Assembly (NCBI RefSeq): GCF_025244905.1
Contig: NZ_CP104285.1
Location: 3,596,001-3,660,000 of the forward strand
Direction: 5' to 3'
Source of the DNA: Enterobacter mori
GTDB taxonomy: Bacteria; Pseudomonadota; Gammaproteobacteria; Enterobacterales; Enterobacteriaceae
DNA length: 64,000 nt
Both the position numbers and the translations under genes were made by a program. The stretch's first letter is position 1. Every line of letters starts with the position of its first letter. Shown piece after piece: positions 1-9,866 of this stretch. Under the pieces are notes generated by a model. It had not been told where the DNA came from and did no database searches. It worked only from the letters and a program-made list of their open reading frames with translations.

Positions 1-383
1 CGTTCATCGCGGCTGCCAGGTGCGTAGGATTCCGGCAGCGTCAGGGAAGTGAGGATCAGCTCGCGCAACAGCGGTGAGATCTGCACGATCTGACAGGTTG
101 CCGGGAGATCGGCGCGCGCCAGCGGGTCAATAAACAGCGTGCGGGCGGCAACGTTGCCAGTGATGCGCAGGGCGTGCTGCGTACCCGCAGGTAGCCAGAC
201 GCCGCGACCGGGCGGCACCACCCAGTAGCCGGATGCGGTATCGACCCGCACCACACCAGTCAGGCTGTGCAGGAGCTGCGCGCAGTCGTGCTGGTGCCAC
301 GGCTCACTGTCGCCGTGAACGTAATCATGGGCAAACGGAACGAGGGGACGATGGGTAAAGGAGAAGGCTGCGGTTGTGGTCAT
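1..383 (-). CDS. AraC-family regulator with N-terminal cupin domain, partial (C-terminus outside window)
   Basis: Transcription regulator; only the N-terminal 127 or so residues are inside the window, and the frame runs open off the left edge. The visible part reads as an AraC-type effector-binding cupin: a WHQHDCAQLL segment followed by WVVPPGRGVWLPAGTQHAL, typical of AraC regulators such as NimR/YeaM. The DNA-binding HTH pair expected at the C-terminus is not visible. The start is the ATG read from 383, with a palindromic repeat just upstream. Ligand and targets cannot be inferred; the neighbouring luxS is most likely a separate unit. Confidence 0.8.
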   Translation of the reverse strand, partial: MTTTAAFSFTHRPLVPFAHDYVHGDSEPWHQHDCAQLLHSLTGVVRVDTASGYWVVPPGRGVWLPAGTQHALRITGNVAARTLFIDPLARADLPATCQIVQISPLLRELILTSLTLPESYAPGSRDE

Positions 384-395
384 GGCATTAAACAA

Positions 396-427
396 CCCTC
401 ACCCTACCCTCTCCCTGAGGGAGAGGG
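396..427. repeat. Palindromic CCCTCTCCC/GGGAGAGGG intergenic repeat, copy 1
   Basis: CCCTCACCCTACCCTCTCCC followed at once by GAGGGAGAGGG. The arms CCCTCTCCC and GGGAGAGGG can form a hairpin. Two further copies lie at 13100-13132 and 17261-17294, all intergenic. It sits between luxS and the AraC-type gene, where it may also act as a 3' hairpin for luxS. Confidence 0.8.
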
Positions 428-437
428 AAAAGGTGCA

Positions 438-953
438 CTAGATGTGCAGTTCCTGCAGTTTTTCTTTTGGCAGGGCCAGCTCGTCGTTGCTGTTCACACG
501 AACGTCGCGTTCGATGATGTGACGCGCGATCTCCTGCGCTTCTTCCAGAGAGTGCATCTGGTAAGTCCCGCACTGGTAAACGTTTAGCTCAGGGATCTGG
601 TTCTGCTCTTTCACCTTTAGCACGTCTTCCATCGCCGCTTTCCACGCATCTGCGACGCGTTTCTCTTCAGGCTGACCAATCAGGCTCATGTAGAAACCGG
701 TACGGCAGCCCATCGGAGAGATATCGATGATCTCAACGCCGTTGCCGTTCAGGTGGTCACGCATGAAACCAGCGAACAGGTGCTCCAGCGTATGAATGCC
801 TTTCTCCGGCATCACTTCTTTGTTTGGCACGCAGAAACGCAGATCGAAGACGGTGATCGTGTCGCCGTGCGGGGTGTGCATGGTCTTCGCCACGCGGACT
901 GCAGGTGCTTCCATACGGGTATGGTCGACAGTAAAGCTATCTAATAACGGCAT
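438..953 (-). CDS. luxS: S-ribosylhomocysteine lyase LuxS (AI-2 synthesis)
   Basis: Cytosolic enzyme of the activated methyl cycle that cleaves S-ribosylhomocysteine to homocysteine and DPD, the precursor of autoinducer-2. The 171-residue length matches the family. The metal-binding HTLEH motif is at residues 54-58, the third metal ligand is probably Cys128 in YQCGT, and the catalytic Cys83 lies in MGCRTGFY. A good ribosome site (GGAGGTG) precedes the ATG. It is monocistronic and divergent from the MicA sRNA, the same arrangement as in E. coli. Confidence 0.98.
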   Translation of the reverse strand: MPLLDSFTVDHTRMEAPAVRVAKTMHTPHGDTITVFDLRFCVPNKEVMPEKGIHTLEHLFAGFMRDHLNGNGVEIIDISPMGCRTGFYMSLIGQPEEKRVADAWKAAMEDVLKVKEQNQIPELNVYQCGTYQMHSLEEAQEIARHIIERDVRVNSNDELALPKEKLQELHI

Positions 954-990
954 ACGTCACCTCCGACAGTGATTTTTTTTAAAATAAACT

Positions 991-1017
991 GAACTCTTCT
1001 ACAGAATGCGCGTCTGA
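991..1017 (+). promoter_or_regulatory. Sigma-E-type promoter of micA
   Basis: GAACTC at 991-996 and TCTGA at 1013-1017, 16 bases apart, match the sigma-E pattern GAACTT-N16/17-TCTGA. The MicA 5' end expected at 1024 follows at the right distance. MicA is known to be a sigma-E-dependent envelope-stress sRNA. Confidence 0.8.
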
Positions 1018-1023
1018 GTATAT

Positions 1024-1100
1024 GAAAGACGCGCATTTGTTATCATCATCCCTGAATTCAGAGATGTATATTTTGGCCACAGCGATGTGGCCTTTTTCTT
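1024..1100 (+). ncRNA. micA: MicA small RNA
   Basis: Hfq-dependent antisense RNA that represses ompA and other outer-membrane protein mRNAs. The 5' segment GAAAGACGCGCATTTGTTAT is the known MicA ompA-pairing region. It is followed by an internal stem around CCCTGAATTCAGAGATG and an intrinsic terminator, GGCCAC-AGCGAT-GTGGCC plus a U-tract, at about 1074-1100. Position between luxS and gshA on the opposite strand is the conserved micA locus. The RNA ends a few bases from the gshA stop codon. Confidence 0.95.
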
Positions 1101-1107
1101 TTTCAGC

Positions 1108-2652
1108 TCAAGCCTGCTTCGCCAGAAACGCCTCAAACGGCTCGGTATCCGCCGCTTCAACCTCTTTCTGACGCACAACGGACGCATCGCGTTCCGCTAC
1201 AAAATCCGCTTCGCTCAGCACTTCTAACGGCTCCTGCATCAGCATCTCACGGTACTCCGCTGAGAGTGAACGCCCCGTGCCGCCAATGCCCTGATCAATC
1301 ATAGAACGCAGAATGCGTGCTGAGAACGTCAGTTCAGGATTATCAAAGCTTTCAACCAGCTGGTCGCAAACGGCCTGATACGCGTTACCACCGTATACGC
1401 TGTCCATCGTCTGGGCCACGCGCTTCAGGTCGTGGAACAGATCTTTACCCACTTTAGCCAGCGGGAACTGTGCCGTTTCACAGCCGATGCCTAACGTCAG
1501 GCCAGGCTTGCGCCCTTCCAGAATCACGCGATTCCAGTTGGTACGGGTACAAAGCAGTTCGTCTGAACTCATTTCCGGCGCATCCGCCAGCACGCACCAG
1601 ACCATAAACAGATCGAGGAAGCGAACCTGCTGCTCGTCAACGCCAATCGGCGAGAACGGGTTGATATCCAGCGAGCGTACTTCAATGTATTCAATCCCGC
1701 CGCGCTGCAGAGCGTCCGACGGCGTTTCACCGCTGCGGGTAACGCGTTTCGGACGAATCGGCGCATACAGCTCGTTTTCAATCTGCAGCACATTGCTGTT
1801 GATTTGCAGACGCTTGCCGTCTTTTTCGAGGCCGATTTTCTCGTACTCTTCCGACGGGGTTTTGATCGCCCGCTTCAATCCTGCCACATACTCGTGCAAA
1901 TCGTTAAACGTAATACCGAGATTGCTTTGCGATTTATTGGTATAGCCAAGGTCGCTCAGGCGCAGAGAGGTCGCGTACGGCAGGTAATACATTCCGCACT
2001 CGGTCTTCTCGAACGGCAGCGTGGTCGGTTTTCCCTGCAGGAAGGAAGAACAGATCGCCGGAGAGGCACCAAACAGATACGGAATGATCCAGCCAAAACG
2101 ATAGTAGTTGCGGATCAGGCGGAAGTAGCCCGCTGAGATCGCGTCTTTATCGGTTTCACCGCATTTTGCCTGCCAGAACGCCATTGGCAGTGAGAAGTTG
2201 TAATGCACGCCTGAAATCGTCTGCATCAACGCGCCGTAGCGGTTTTTCAACCCTTCGCGATAAAGCGTCTTCAGTTGGCCGATATTTGACGTGCCATATT
2301 GTGCCAGCTCAATCTCCTGCCCTTGCTCGATATAGCACGGCATGCTGAGCGGCCACATGCGCTCGTCGCCCATGTTACGGGCAGTAAAGCGATGGATGTC
2401 ACGCAAAATGGAAAGCATATGATCAACATCACCTTCCACCGGCGTGATGAATTCCAGCAGCGCCTCAGCAAAATCGGTTGTGATCCATTTATGTGTCAGC
2501 GCCGAGCCTAACGCCTTCGGGTGACCCGTCGTCGCTAAGCTACCGTCCGCGTTAACGCGCAGCGTTTCACGCTCAAGACCACGCTGAATACCCTTCAGAG
2601 CCTGAGGGTGGTTTTCCAGCCAGGCCAGCGCCTGAGATACGTCCGGGATCAA
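1108..2652 (-). CDS. gshA: Glutamate-cysteine ligase GshA (TTG start)
   Basis: ATP-dependent ligase joining glutamate and cysteine through the gamma-carboxyl, the first and rate-limiting step of glutathione synthesis. The 514-residue protein is collinear with E. coli GshA (about 518) from [12 protein letters not shown] through [14 protein letters not shown] and [14 protein letters not shown] to the C-terminus. The initiation codon is TTG at 2652-2650; no in-frame ATG gives the conserved N-terminus, and the E. coli gene also uses TTG, so the weak start is probably a conserved feature. The 3' end is almost adjacent to the end of MicA on the other strand. Confidence 0.97.
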   Translation of the reverse strand: MIPDVSQALAWLENHPQALKGIQRGLERETLRVNADGSLATTGHPKALGSALTHKWITTDFAEALLEFITPVEGDVDHMLSILRDIHRFTARNMGDERMWPLSMPCYIEQGQEIELAQYGTSNIGQLKTLYREGLKNRYGALMQTISGVHYNFSLPMAFWQAKCGETDKDAISAGYFRLIRNYYRFGWIIPYLFGASPAICSSFLQGKPTTLPFEKTECGMYYLPYATSLRLSDLGYTNKSQSNLGITFNDLHEYVAGLKRAIKTPSEEYEKIGLEKDGKRLQINSNVLQIENELYAPIRPKRVTRSGETPSDALQRGGIEYIEVRSLDINPFSPIGVDEQQVRFLDLFMVWCVLADAPEMSSDELLCTRTNWNRVILEGRKPGLTLGIGCETAQFPLAKVGKDLFHDLKRVAQTMDSVYGGNAYQAVCDQLVESFDNPELTFSARILRSMIDQGIGGTGRSLSAEYREMLMQEPLEVLSEADFVAERDASVVRQKEVEAADTEPFEAFLAKQA

Positions 2653-2735
2653 ATTGACCTCCCGCCTGTCAAAGTAATGTTACTCAGCATAATTGTAATG
2701 GTTGACGATTGAAGGTCGCGTATTCATTCCACCAA

Positions 2736-3164
2736 TTAGTGCCACCACGTCATACCCTGTAGTGTTGCCCACGCCACGAGAACATAGCGCAACGCCTTGC
2801 CAAGGCACAAAAAAAAGAGCACTGGTCCCCAGGAGATGCGCATCCATCCCGCCAGCAGACACAGTAAATCGCCTATTACAGGCATCCAGCTTAATAACAG
2901 CGTGGCAGCGCCATAGCGTTTTAGCCAGCCGACTGCCTTTTCCTGCCAGCGCGATTTTTCGCGCAGCGGAAAGAAACGCCCAAGAATAACGTTAGTCAGC
3001 CCTCCAAGGCTATTACCCATTGTTGCTATTAATACCAACAGCCAGGGCTGACTCACGCCGGACAACAGCATCGCCACCAGCACCACCTCCGAATTTCCCG
3101 GTAACAGCGTGGCGCTTAAAAAACTGCTGGCGAATAATGAGGCGAGTGACAGCGCGTCACTCAC
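2736..3164 (-). CDS. yqaA: YqaA, small DedA/VTT-family inner membrane protein
   Basis: Integral membrane protein of 142 residues with several hydrophobic helices and the VTT-type segment PGNSEVVLVAMLLSG near residue 22. It carries a glycine-rich loop (GNSLGGLTNVILGRF). Its function is unknown; relatives in the DedA superfamily are linked to lipid scrambling and proton-motive-force homeostasis. The start codon overlaps the yqaB stop by 4 bases, so the two are translationally coupled, as in E. coli. Confidence 0.9.
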   Translation of the reverse strand: MSDALSLASLFASSFLSATLLPGNSEVVLVAMLLSGVSQPWLLVLIATMGNSLGGLTNVILGRFFPLREKSRWQEKAVGWLKRYGAATLLLSWMPVIGDLLCLLAGWMRISWGPVLFFLCLGKALRYVLVAWATLQGMTWWH

Positions 3165-3727
3165 AGTAAGCGCACATCCACCGCATCCATTCCGGCATCA
3201 CGCGCGGCCTGGATGCCGAAATCGGCATCTTCAAACACGACGCATTTTACCGCCGGGACGCCCATTAATTCTGCGCAGAGCAGGAAGGTGTCCGGTGCGG
3301 GCTTGTGATGTTTAACATGATCGGCGGCGACCACGGCAGAAAAATAGTGGCGCAGGCCAAGGTGGTTGAGTAGCGCTTCAGCAATCGCGCTCTCGCTGCC
3401 CGTACCGACAGACATAGGACGACACCCGTGCCACTCTTTTACCACATCAATCAGCGGCAGAGGACGTACGGTATCTAAAAGCATGGCTTTTACCGCATCG
3501 GTTTTTTCGCGCGCGAGCAGGTGCGGGTCGAGATCGGCCTTATTCAGTTCAATCACGGCCTGTGCAATACGCCAGGTGGGGGATCCATTGAGGGCAATCA
3601 TCGCCTGAAGGTCGAAACGCATACCGTAGCGGCCCAGAACGTCAGTCCAGGCTTGACGATGCGTAGGTTCGGTATCCAGGAGGGTGCCATCCATATCGAA
3701 GATCAAACCGTCATACTGTGCGTACAT
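3161..3727 (-). CDS. yqaB: Fructose-1-phosphate / HAD-type phosphatase YqaB
   Basis: Haloacid dehalogenase-superfamily phosphatase of 188 residues. Motif I is FDMDGTLLDT with nucleophile Asp11 and acid Asp13; motif II is SVGTGSES; motif III/IV is HHKPAPDTFLLCAE and VFEDADFGIQAA. E. coli YqaB dephosphorylates fructose-1-phosphate and 6-phosphogluconate in vitro. It is transcribed with yqaA, downstream of the tRNA operon on the same strand. Confidence 0.93.
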   Translation of the reverse strand: MYAQYDGLIFDMDGTLLDTEPTHRQAWTDVLGRYGMRFDLQAMIALNGSPTWRIAQAVIELNKADLDPHLLAREKTDAVKAMLLDTVRPLPLIDVVKEWHGCRPMSVGTGSESAIAEALLNHLGLRHYFSAVVAADHVKHHKPAPDTFLLCAELMGVPAVKCVVFEDADFGIQAARDAGMDAVDVRLL

Positions 3728-3852
3728 CGTGCTCTCGCTAACCGATTAACAAAGCATTACTTTATCGTAAATGGTGGTTTTTGTCGCTGATTGCGAAGTG
3801 ATAACTACGAGAGTGATTAAGAACTAAACATTGAAGGGAAAGACAGAAGAGA

Positions 3853-3929
3853 TGGTGCATCCGGGAGGATTCGAACCTCCGACCGCTCGGTTCGTAGCCG
3901 AGTACTCTATCCAGCTGAGCTACGGATGC
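3853..3929 (-). tRNA. tRNA-Arg(ACG), copy 5 (distal in operon)
   Basis: A 77-base cloverleaf including encoded CCA, 5' end at 3929. The anticodon arm CTCGGCTACGAACCGAG carries ACG, read as ICG after deamination. The T-arm GGTTCGAATCC and the acceptor GCATCCG/CGGATGC pair fully. It is identical to the four other copies and follows the RtT-like element, matching the last member of the argVYZQ array. Confidence 0.98.
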
Positions 3930-3957
3930 ATCGGGAAATGCTTTTAGAAACAGTAAA

Positions 3958-4089
3958 TGGTGCATCCGGGAGGATTACTCGGCTGCGCCTCGCCCTTCGG
4001 GCCGTTGCTAAAGCAACGTTATCCTCCCTGGTGCTTGCGATTAACTCGCAGACCTTGAAACAACAGCATCGCTGTTATCTCGGAGAATA
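3958..4089 (-). ncRNA. RtT-like element between tRNA-Arg genes (repeats the 3' end of the tRNA)
   Basis: Read on the minus strand, this spacer ends in a 20-base copy of the tRNA-Arg 3' end (3958-3977, CCA included) without the rest of a tRNA. It is preceded by a strong hairpin region: GGGAGGAT and ATCCTCCC bracket an internal stem with the loop GGCCCGAAGGGC. Duplication of the terminal 19 or so tRNA bases in a structured spacer is the hallmark of the rtT repeats of the E. coli tyrT operon (Rfam RtT). I infer it belongs to that family. Whether it yields a stable RNA is unknown; it may only guide tRNA processing. Confidence 0.65.
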
Positions 4090-4166
4090 TGGTGCATCCG
4101 GGAGGATTCGAACCTCCGACCGCTCGGTTCGTAGCCGAGTACTCTATCCAGCTGAGCTACGGATGC
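4090..4166 (-). tRNA. tRNA-Arg(ACG), copy 4
   Basis: 77-base tRNA with encoded CCA and anticodon ACG, identical in sequence to its siblings. It lies immediately upstream of the RtT-like element in the transcript. The 29-base spacer on its 5' side (4167-4195) is identical to the one between the next two copies. Confidence 0.98.
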
Positions 4167-4195
4167 ATCAGGGAACTGCTTTCAGAAATAGTAAA

Positions 4196-4272
4196 TGGTG
4201 CATCCGGGAGGATTCGAACCTCCGACCGCTCGGTTCGTAGCCGAGTACTCTATCCAGCTGAGCTACGGATGC
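4196..4272 (-). tRNA. tRNA-Arg(ACG), copy 3
   Basis: 77-base tRNA with encoded CCA and anticodon ACG. With its 29-base flank it forms a perfect 106-base tandem unit together with the adjacent copy, which points to recent duplication or gene conversion. Confidence 0.98.
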
Positions 4273-4301
4273 ATCAGGGAACTGCTTTCAGAAATAGTAA
4301 A

Positions 4302-4378
4302 TGGTGCATCCGGGAGGATTCGAACCTCCGACCGCTCGGTTCGTAGCCGAGTACTCTATCCAGCTGAGCTACGGATGC
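4302..4378 (-). tRNA. tRNA-Arg(ACG), copy 2
   Basis: 77-base tRNA with encoded CCA and anticodon ACG. The spacer towards copy 3 (4273-4301) is the repeated one; the spacer towards copy 1 (4379-4442) is longer and unrelated. Confidence 0.98.
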
Positions 4379-4442
4379 ATCGGGATTTACTACTGTACTG
4401 CTCGATATTCATATCACTTCTAAAGCAATATGAAGTAATAGA

Positions 4443-4519
4443 TGGTGCATCCGGGAGGATTCGAACCTCCGACCGCTCGGTTCGTAGCCGAGTACTCTAT
4501 CCAGCTGAGCTACGGATGC
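4443..4519 (-). tRNA. tRNA-Arg(ACG), copy 1 (next to serV)
   Basis: 77-base tRNA with encoded CCA and anticodon ACG. Only four bases separate it from the 3' end of the upstream tRNA-Ser, so the two must be released by RNase processing of one precursor. Confidence 0.98.
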
Positions 4520-4523
4520 AAAA

Positions 4524-4616
4524 TGGCGGTGAGGCGGGGATTCGAACCCCGGATGCAGCTTTTGACCGCATACTCCCTTAGCAGGGGAGCGCCTTCAGCC
4601 TCTCGGCCACCTCACC
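4524..4616 (-). tRNA. serV: tRNA-Ser(GCU)
   Basis: 93-base class II tRNA with encoded CCA. The anticodon arm CTCCCCTGCTAAGGGAG carries GCT (decoding AGC/AGU), and a long variable arm is present. It is the first gene of the tRNA operon, as serV is in E. coli. Confidence 0.98.
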
Positions 4617-4681
4617 ACACAACGCCTCTTTCGAGTGCTTCGAGTATCTCGTTAAGAGCTTCTCGTCGCTGCGTGGCGCAT

Positions 4682-4709
4682 ATATTACTTTCTGGGACTT
4701 ATAAGTCAA
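4682..4709 (-). promoter_or_regulatory. Sigma-70 promoter of the serV-argVYZQ tRNA operon
   Basis: On the minus strand TTGACT (4709-4704), a 16-base spacer and TAATAT (4687-4682) form a strong promoter. A GC-rich discriminator (ATGCGCC) follows at once, as in stringently controlled stable-RNA promoters. The mature tRNA-Ser starts about 65 bases downstream. Confidence 0.8.
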
Positions 4710-4928
4710 ACAATTTTCCACAACCTTTTATCGTTTGCACAAATCGCACGCAATTCGCATGTAAAAGCTGCAAAGAGGGTGTTTTATAAGCGGATTTTGC
4801 AGACATCTTCACAGAAAACTCTTGTGAGAAACACGCAGTCAGGGCGAGATAAGAGTGAGGGAGAGGTTAAAAACAGAGCGATTGAAATAGAACGGTAACT
4901 TTATGCAGGAAAAATGGCAGGAGGGTTG
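4710..4928. other. Gene-free region between csrA and the tRNA promoter
   Basis: AT-rich DNA upstream of the tRNA promoter with no convincing open frame and no tRNA. The stretch nearest the promoter (about 4710-4730) is rich in A/T and could serve as an UP element for stable-RNA transcription; this is inference. I see nothing else that can be supported. Confidence 0.5.
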
Positions 4929-4952
4929 CGTCTCGCCCGACAGCGAGACGCG
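4929..4952 (-). terminator. Hairpin just downstream of csrA
   Basis: Eight-base stem GCGTCTCG/CGAGACGC with an eight-base loop, beginning six bases after the csrA stop. No U-tract follows directly, so it may be a transcript-stabilising hairpin or a weak terminator rather than a classical intrinsic one. Confidence 0.45.
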
Positions 4953-4958
4953 ACAATA

Positions 4959-5144
4959 TCAGTAACTGGACTGCTGGGATTTTTCAGCCTGGATACGCTG
5001 GTAGATCTCTTCACGGTGGACAGATACTTCTTTAGGAGCGTTAACACCAATACGTACCTGGTTACCCTTTACCCCTAAAACTGTCACGGTGACCTCATCC
5101 CCAATCATGAGGGTCTCACCAACTCGACGAGTCAGAATCAGCAT
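4959..5144 (-). CDS. csrA: Carbon storage regulator CsrA
   Basis: Dimeric RNA-binding protein of 61 residues that binds GGA motifs in 5' leaders and represses or stabilises mRNAs of glycogen metabolism, biofilm and motility. The sequence [17 protein letters not shown] is invariant in enterobacteria, and the basic RNA-contact segment [12 protein letters not shown] is intact. Position between alaS and the serV tRNA operon is conserved. A Shine-Dalgarno AAGGAG lies upstream. Confidence 0.99.
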
Positions 5145-5337
5145 TCTTTGCTCCTTGAAAGATTAAAAGAGTCGGGTCTCTTGTATCCCGGCATTATCCA
5201 TCATATAACGCCAAAAAGTAAGCGATGACAAACACGTAAAGTGTAAGCAGTCACGGCATCACATTCTGTTAAACGTAAGTTTAGCCGATATACACAAACT
5301 CAACCTGACTTTATCGTTATCGATAGCGCAGTGAACA

Positions 5338-5367
5338 AGACGCCATAACGTTACCGCTATGGCGTCT
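5338..5367 (-). terminator. Intrinsic terminator after alaS
   Basis: Ten-base perfect stem AGACGCCATA/TATGGCGTCT with a ten-base loop, followed on the minus strand by TTGTTC. It begins 18 bases past the alaS stop codon. Confidence 0.75.
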
Positions 5368-5385
5368 GCTTGTGCTTTGTAGTTA

Positions 5386-8013
5386 TTACAGTTTTGCGCT
5401 TACCCAGCTTTCAACGCTGGCCAATGCCGCAGGAAGTGCCGCCGCATCCGTACCACCGGCTTGCGCCATGTCCGGACGACCGCCACCTTTGCCACCCACC
5501 TGCTGGGCGACCATACCAATCAGTTCCCCTGCTTTGACGCGGTCGGTCACATCCTTAGAGACGCCCGCAATCAGAGAAACCTTACCTTCTGCCACTGTCG
5601 CCAGCACGATAACGGTAGAACCAAGCTGGTTCTTGAGATCGTCGACCATAGTACGCAGCATCTTAGGCTCAACGCCCGCCAGATCGCTGACCAGCAGTTT
5701 GACGCCCTTAATGTCTACAGCCTTGCTGGAGAGGTTTGCACTCTCCTGCGCCGCAGCCTGCTCTTTCAGCTGCTGCAGCTCTTTTTCCAGCTGACGCGTG
5801 CGATCCAGCGCAACGCGCACTTTCTCGCCCAGGTTCTGGCTATCACCTTTCAGCAACTGCGCGATGTCGTGCAGCTGATCGCTCTGCGCATGCAGGCTGG
5901 CGATTGCGCCTTCACCGGTCACCGCTTCAATACGACGCACACCTGCCGCCGTACCTGATTCGGATACAATGCGGAACAGGCCGATGTCACCGGTGCGCGA
6001 TGCGTGCGTACCACCGCACAGCTCGGTAGAGAAGTCGCCCATGCTCAGCACGCGAACGCGGTCGTCGTATTTCTCGCCAAACAGCGCCATCGCACCTTTT
6101 TTCTTCGCGTCCTCGAGCTCCATGATGTGAGTCTCGATTGGCAGGTTACGACGGATCTGCGCGTTCACCAGATCTTCCACCGCGCGGATTTCAGACGGTT
6201 TCATCGCTTCAAAATGCGAGAAGTCGAAACGCAGCACTTTGTCGTTAACCAGAGAACCTTTCTGAGCAACGTGCGTACCCAGCACGTCGCGCAGGGCGGC
6301 GTGCATCAGGTGCGTTGCTGAGTGGTTCAGACGAATGCGCGCGCGGCGTGCTTCATCAACGTTAGCCTGTACGCCCTCTCCCACTTTCAGAGAACCGGAA
6401 ACCAGTTTGCCCTGGTGACCAATCGCCTGACCGTATTTCTGAGTGTCGCTGACGCTGAAGCTAAAGCCGTTGCCTTTCAGCTCGCCTTTATCACCAACCT
6501 GACCGCCGGACTCCGCGTAGAACGGAGTTTTGTCCAGAATGACAACCGCATCCTGACCCGCGCTGATGCTGTCCACGGCTTTACCGTCAACAAACAGGGC
6601 GGTCACTTTGCCGGTCAGTTCCAGCGCGTCATAACCTTTGAATTCTGATGCGCTATCAACGCGGATCATCGCGTTGTAGTCCGCACCGAAACCGCTGGAT
6701 TCACGCGCACGACGGCGCTGCTCTTCCATCGCGGCTTCGAAGCCCGCTTCGTCAACTTTGATGTTGCGCTCGCGGCAAACGTCCGCTGTCAGGTCAACCG
6801 GGAAGCCGTAGGTGTCGTACAGGCGGAAAGCGGTTTCGCCATCCAGCGTGTCGCCCTTAAGCTTCGCCAGCTCCTCGTCCAGTAGCGCCAGGCCGCGCTC
6901 CAGCGTACGCGCAAACTGCTCTTCTTCGGTTTTCAGAACTTGCTCAACCTGCGCCTGCTGACGTTTCAGCTCGTCACCGGCTGAACCCATCACGCCAACC
7001 AGTGGCCCAACGAGTTTATAGAAGAAGGTGTCCTTCGCGCCCAGCATGTTGCCGTGACGGATGGCACGACGAATGATACGACGCAGCACGTAGCCACGGT
7101 TTTCATTCGACGGGATAACGCCGTCGGCAATCAGGAACGCACAGGAACGAATGTGGTCTGCGATAACGCGCAGCGATTTGTTGCTGAGATCGGTCGCACC
7201 GGTCACCTCCGCGACGGATTTGATCAGCGTGCTGAACAGGTCAATGTCATAGTTGGAGTTAACGTGCTGCAGTACTGCGGCAATACGTTCCAGACCCATA
7301 CCGGTATCAACGGACGGCTTCGGCAGCGGCTCCATGGTACCGTCAGCCTGACGGTTGAACTGCATGAAGACGATGTTCCAGATCTCAATATAGCGGTCGC
7401 CATCTTCTTCAGCGCTTCCCGGAGGGCCGCCCCAGATGTGGTCACCGTGATCGTAGAAGATCTCGGTGCACGGACCGCAAGGACCGGTATCACCCATCTG
7501 CCAGAAGTTGTCAGACGCATAAGGTGCGCCTTTGTTATCGCCAATGCGAATAATACGTTCGCGCGGGATACCAACTTCTTTTTCCCAGATTTCGAACGCT
7601 TCGTCATCGGTTTCGTAAACGGTAACCCACAGACGCTCTTTCGGCAGGTTGAACCAGTTTTCACCGGTCAGCAGTTCCCATGCGTACTGGATAGCATCGT
7701 GTTTGAAGTAGTCGCCGAAGCTGAAGTTACCCAGCATTTCGAAGAACGTATGGTGGCGCGCGGTGTAACCGACGTTTTCCAGATCGTTGTGTTTACCGCC
7801 CGCACGCACGCAACGCTGTGAGGTTGTGGCGCGGGAATAATTACGCTTGTCGAGACCAAGGAAAACATCCTTGAACTGGTTCATCCCGGCGTTGGTAAAC
7901 AGTAAAGTCGGGTCATTGTTCGGTACCAGGGAGCTGCTGGCAACAACCTGGTGTCCCTTACTATGGAAAAAATCGAGAAACGCCTGACGGATCTCAGCGG
8001 TGCTCTTGCTCAT
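5386..8013 (-). CDS. alaS: Alanyl-tRNA synthetase AlaS
   Basis: Charges tRNA-Ala with alanine and edits Ser/Gly mischarging. Length 875 matches E. coli (876). Order seen: class II catalytic core with [15 protein letters not shown] (motif 1 region) and [15 protein letters not shown], the tRNA-recognition domain, the editing domain with zinc ligands [16 protein letters not shown] and CGGTH, and the C-terminal C-Ala/DHHA1 domain ending [12 protein letters not shown]. It is flanked by recX upstream and csrA downstream, as in all enterobacteria. Confidence 0.99.
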   Translation of the reverse strand: MSKSTAEIRQAFLDFFHSKGHQVVASSSLVPNNDPTLLFTNAGMNQFKDVFLGLDKRNYSRATTSQRCVRAGGKHNDLENVGYTARHHTFFEMLGNFSFGDYFKHDAIQYAWELLTGENWFNLPKERLWVTVYETDDEAFEIWEKEVGIPRERIIRIGDNKGAPYASDNFWQMGDTGPCGPCTEIFYDHGDHIWGGPPGSAEEDGDRYIEIWNIVFMQFNRQADGTMEPLPKPSVDTGMGLERIAAVLQHVNSNYDIDLFSTLIKSVAEVTGATDLSNKSLRVIADHIRSCAFLIADGVIPSNENRGYVLRRIIRRAIRHGNMLGAKDTFFYKLVGPLVGVMGSAGDELKRQQAQVEQVLKTEEEQFARTLERGLALLDEELAKLKGDTLDGETAFRLYDTYGFPVDLTADVCRERNIKVDEAGFEAAMEEQRRRARESSGFGADYNAMIRVDSASEFKGYDALELTGKVTALFVDGKAVDSISAGQDAVVILDKTPFYAESGGQVGDKGELKGNGFSFSVSDTQKYGQAIGHQGKLVSGSLKVGEGVQANVDEARRARIRLNHSATHLMHAALRDVLGTHVAQKGSLVNDKVLRFDFSHFEAMKPSEIRAVEDLVNAQIRRNLPIETHIMELEDAKKKGAMALFGEKYDDRVRVLSMGDFSTELCGGTHASRTGDIGLFRIVSESGTAAGVRRIEAVTGEGAIASLHAQSDQLHDIAQLLKGDSQNLGEKVRVALDRTRQLEKELQQLKEQAAAQESANLSSKAVDIKGVKLLVSDLAGVEPKMLRTMVDDLKNQLGSTVIVLATVAEGKVSLIAGVSKDVTDRVKAGELIGMVAQQVGGKGGGRPDMAQAGGTDAAALPAALASVESWVSAKL

Positions 8014-8144
8014 AATTATCCTGAAATCAAGCTAACGAAATGTCGTAGCAGGTCTGTATCGGTAAACCGTTGGACAGACCAGCTACTGGAAAAAGTGGGA
8101 ATAAGATAAGTTTTCTTGGGTGGGAAGTAAAATCCCGCATGCGT

Positions 8145-8645
8145 TCAATCGGCAAAATTACGCCAGATATCCTGAATATCTTCCATCAGAAAGCCGCGGT
8201 AGAGCAAAAAGCGCTGGATTTTGACTTTTTCTGAAAATTCACGCGGCAGCGGTTCACCGTATTTCCGAATCGCCTGTTCTTTTGCCAATTCGCACCAGTC
8301 GGTATCGCATTCGCGCATCGCTTTTTCGATGGATTCCCGGGCAACCCCTTTCTGGTTCAGCTCCTGCCGAATGCGCGCAGGTCCGTAGCCTTTGCGGCCA
8401 CGGCTGGCAAGAAAGCGGGAAGCAAAGCGCTCGTCGTCAAGATAGTGATGCTCATAGCACCAGGCGATCACGCGGTCGTAATCTTCTGCTGAAGCATCAA
8501 TCTCTTCCGGTCCGTTTTTGCTCATCACGGGTGCGGAAAGTTTTCGCCGCAGCTCCTGCTCACTGTGGTCACGGACAGCAAGGATGCGCACCGCGCGATC
8601 GAGCAGTCGTGCGTAGGCGGGTCGGCGTGATGTGGATTCACTCAT
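8145..8645 (-). CDS. recX: RecA inhibitor RecX
   Basis: Regulatory protein of 166 residues that caps and limits extension of RecA filaments. Three-helix RecX repeats are recognisable ([40 protein letters not shown] elements). It lies 69 bases downstream of recA behind a terminator, so expression is expected from read-through, as known for E. coli recAX. Confidence 0.95.
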   Translation of the reverse strand: MSESTSRRPAYARLLDRAVRILAVRDHSEQELRRKLSAPVMSKNGPEEIDASAEDYDRVIAWCYEHHYLDDERFASRFLASRGRKGYGPARIRQELNQKGVARESIEKAMRECDTDWCELAKEQAIRKYGEPLPREFSEKVKIQRFLLYRGFLMEDIQDIWRNFAD

Positions 8646-8671
8646 AAAAAAACCTGCAGATTCAGAAATGC

Positions 8672-8696
8672 AAAAAGGGCCGCATCAGCAGCCCTT
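8672..8696 (-). terminator. Terminator between recA and recX
   Basis: GGGCTGC-TGAT-GCGGCCC followed by TTTTTGC on the minus strand, 19 bases after the recA stop. It is known in E. coli to allow a small fraction of read-through into recX. Confidence 0.85.
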
Positions 8697-8714
8697 CATC
8701 TTTACACGAGAGAC

Positions 8715-9809
<1,095 letters not shown>

Positions 9810-9838
9810 TCACCGTGGATTTCTGTTCTGTTGGTGCA

Positions 9839-9866
9839 ATTATACTGTATAGTCATACAGTATCAA
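9839..9866 (-). promoter_or_regulatory. recA promoter with LexA (SOS) box filling the spacer
   Basis: Minus strand: TTGATA at 9866-9861 and TATAAT at 9844-9839 with a 16-base spacer. The spacer is itself a LexA site, CTGT-N8-ACAG (9845-9860), so bound LexA would block both promoter elements. Confidence 0.95.

Noticed and set aside
1108..2652. gshA as a pseudogene because it lacks an ATG
   Set aside because: TTG initiation is also used by E. coli gshA and the whole protein is collinear with the family.
3853..4519. Regular repeats with spacers resembling a CRISPR array
   Set aside because: The repeat is a 77-base tRNA with full cloverleaf; spacers are repeated or unrelated and no cas genes are present.
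3926..4581. Overlapping plus-strand open frames repeating [20 protein letters not shown]
   Set aside because: These are translations of the antisense strand of the tandem tRNA-Arg genes, a well-known false protein; no ribosome sites.
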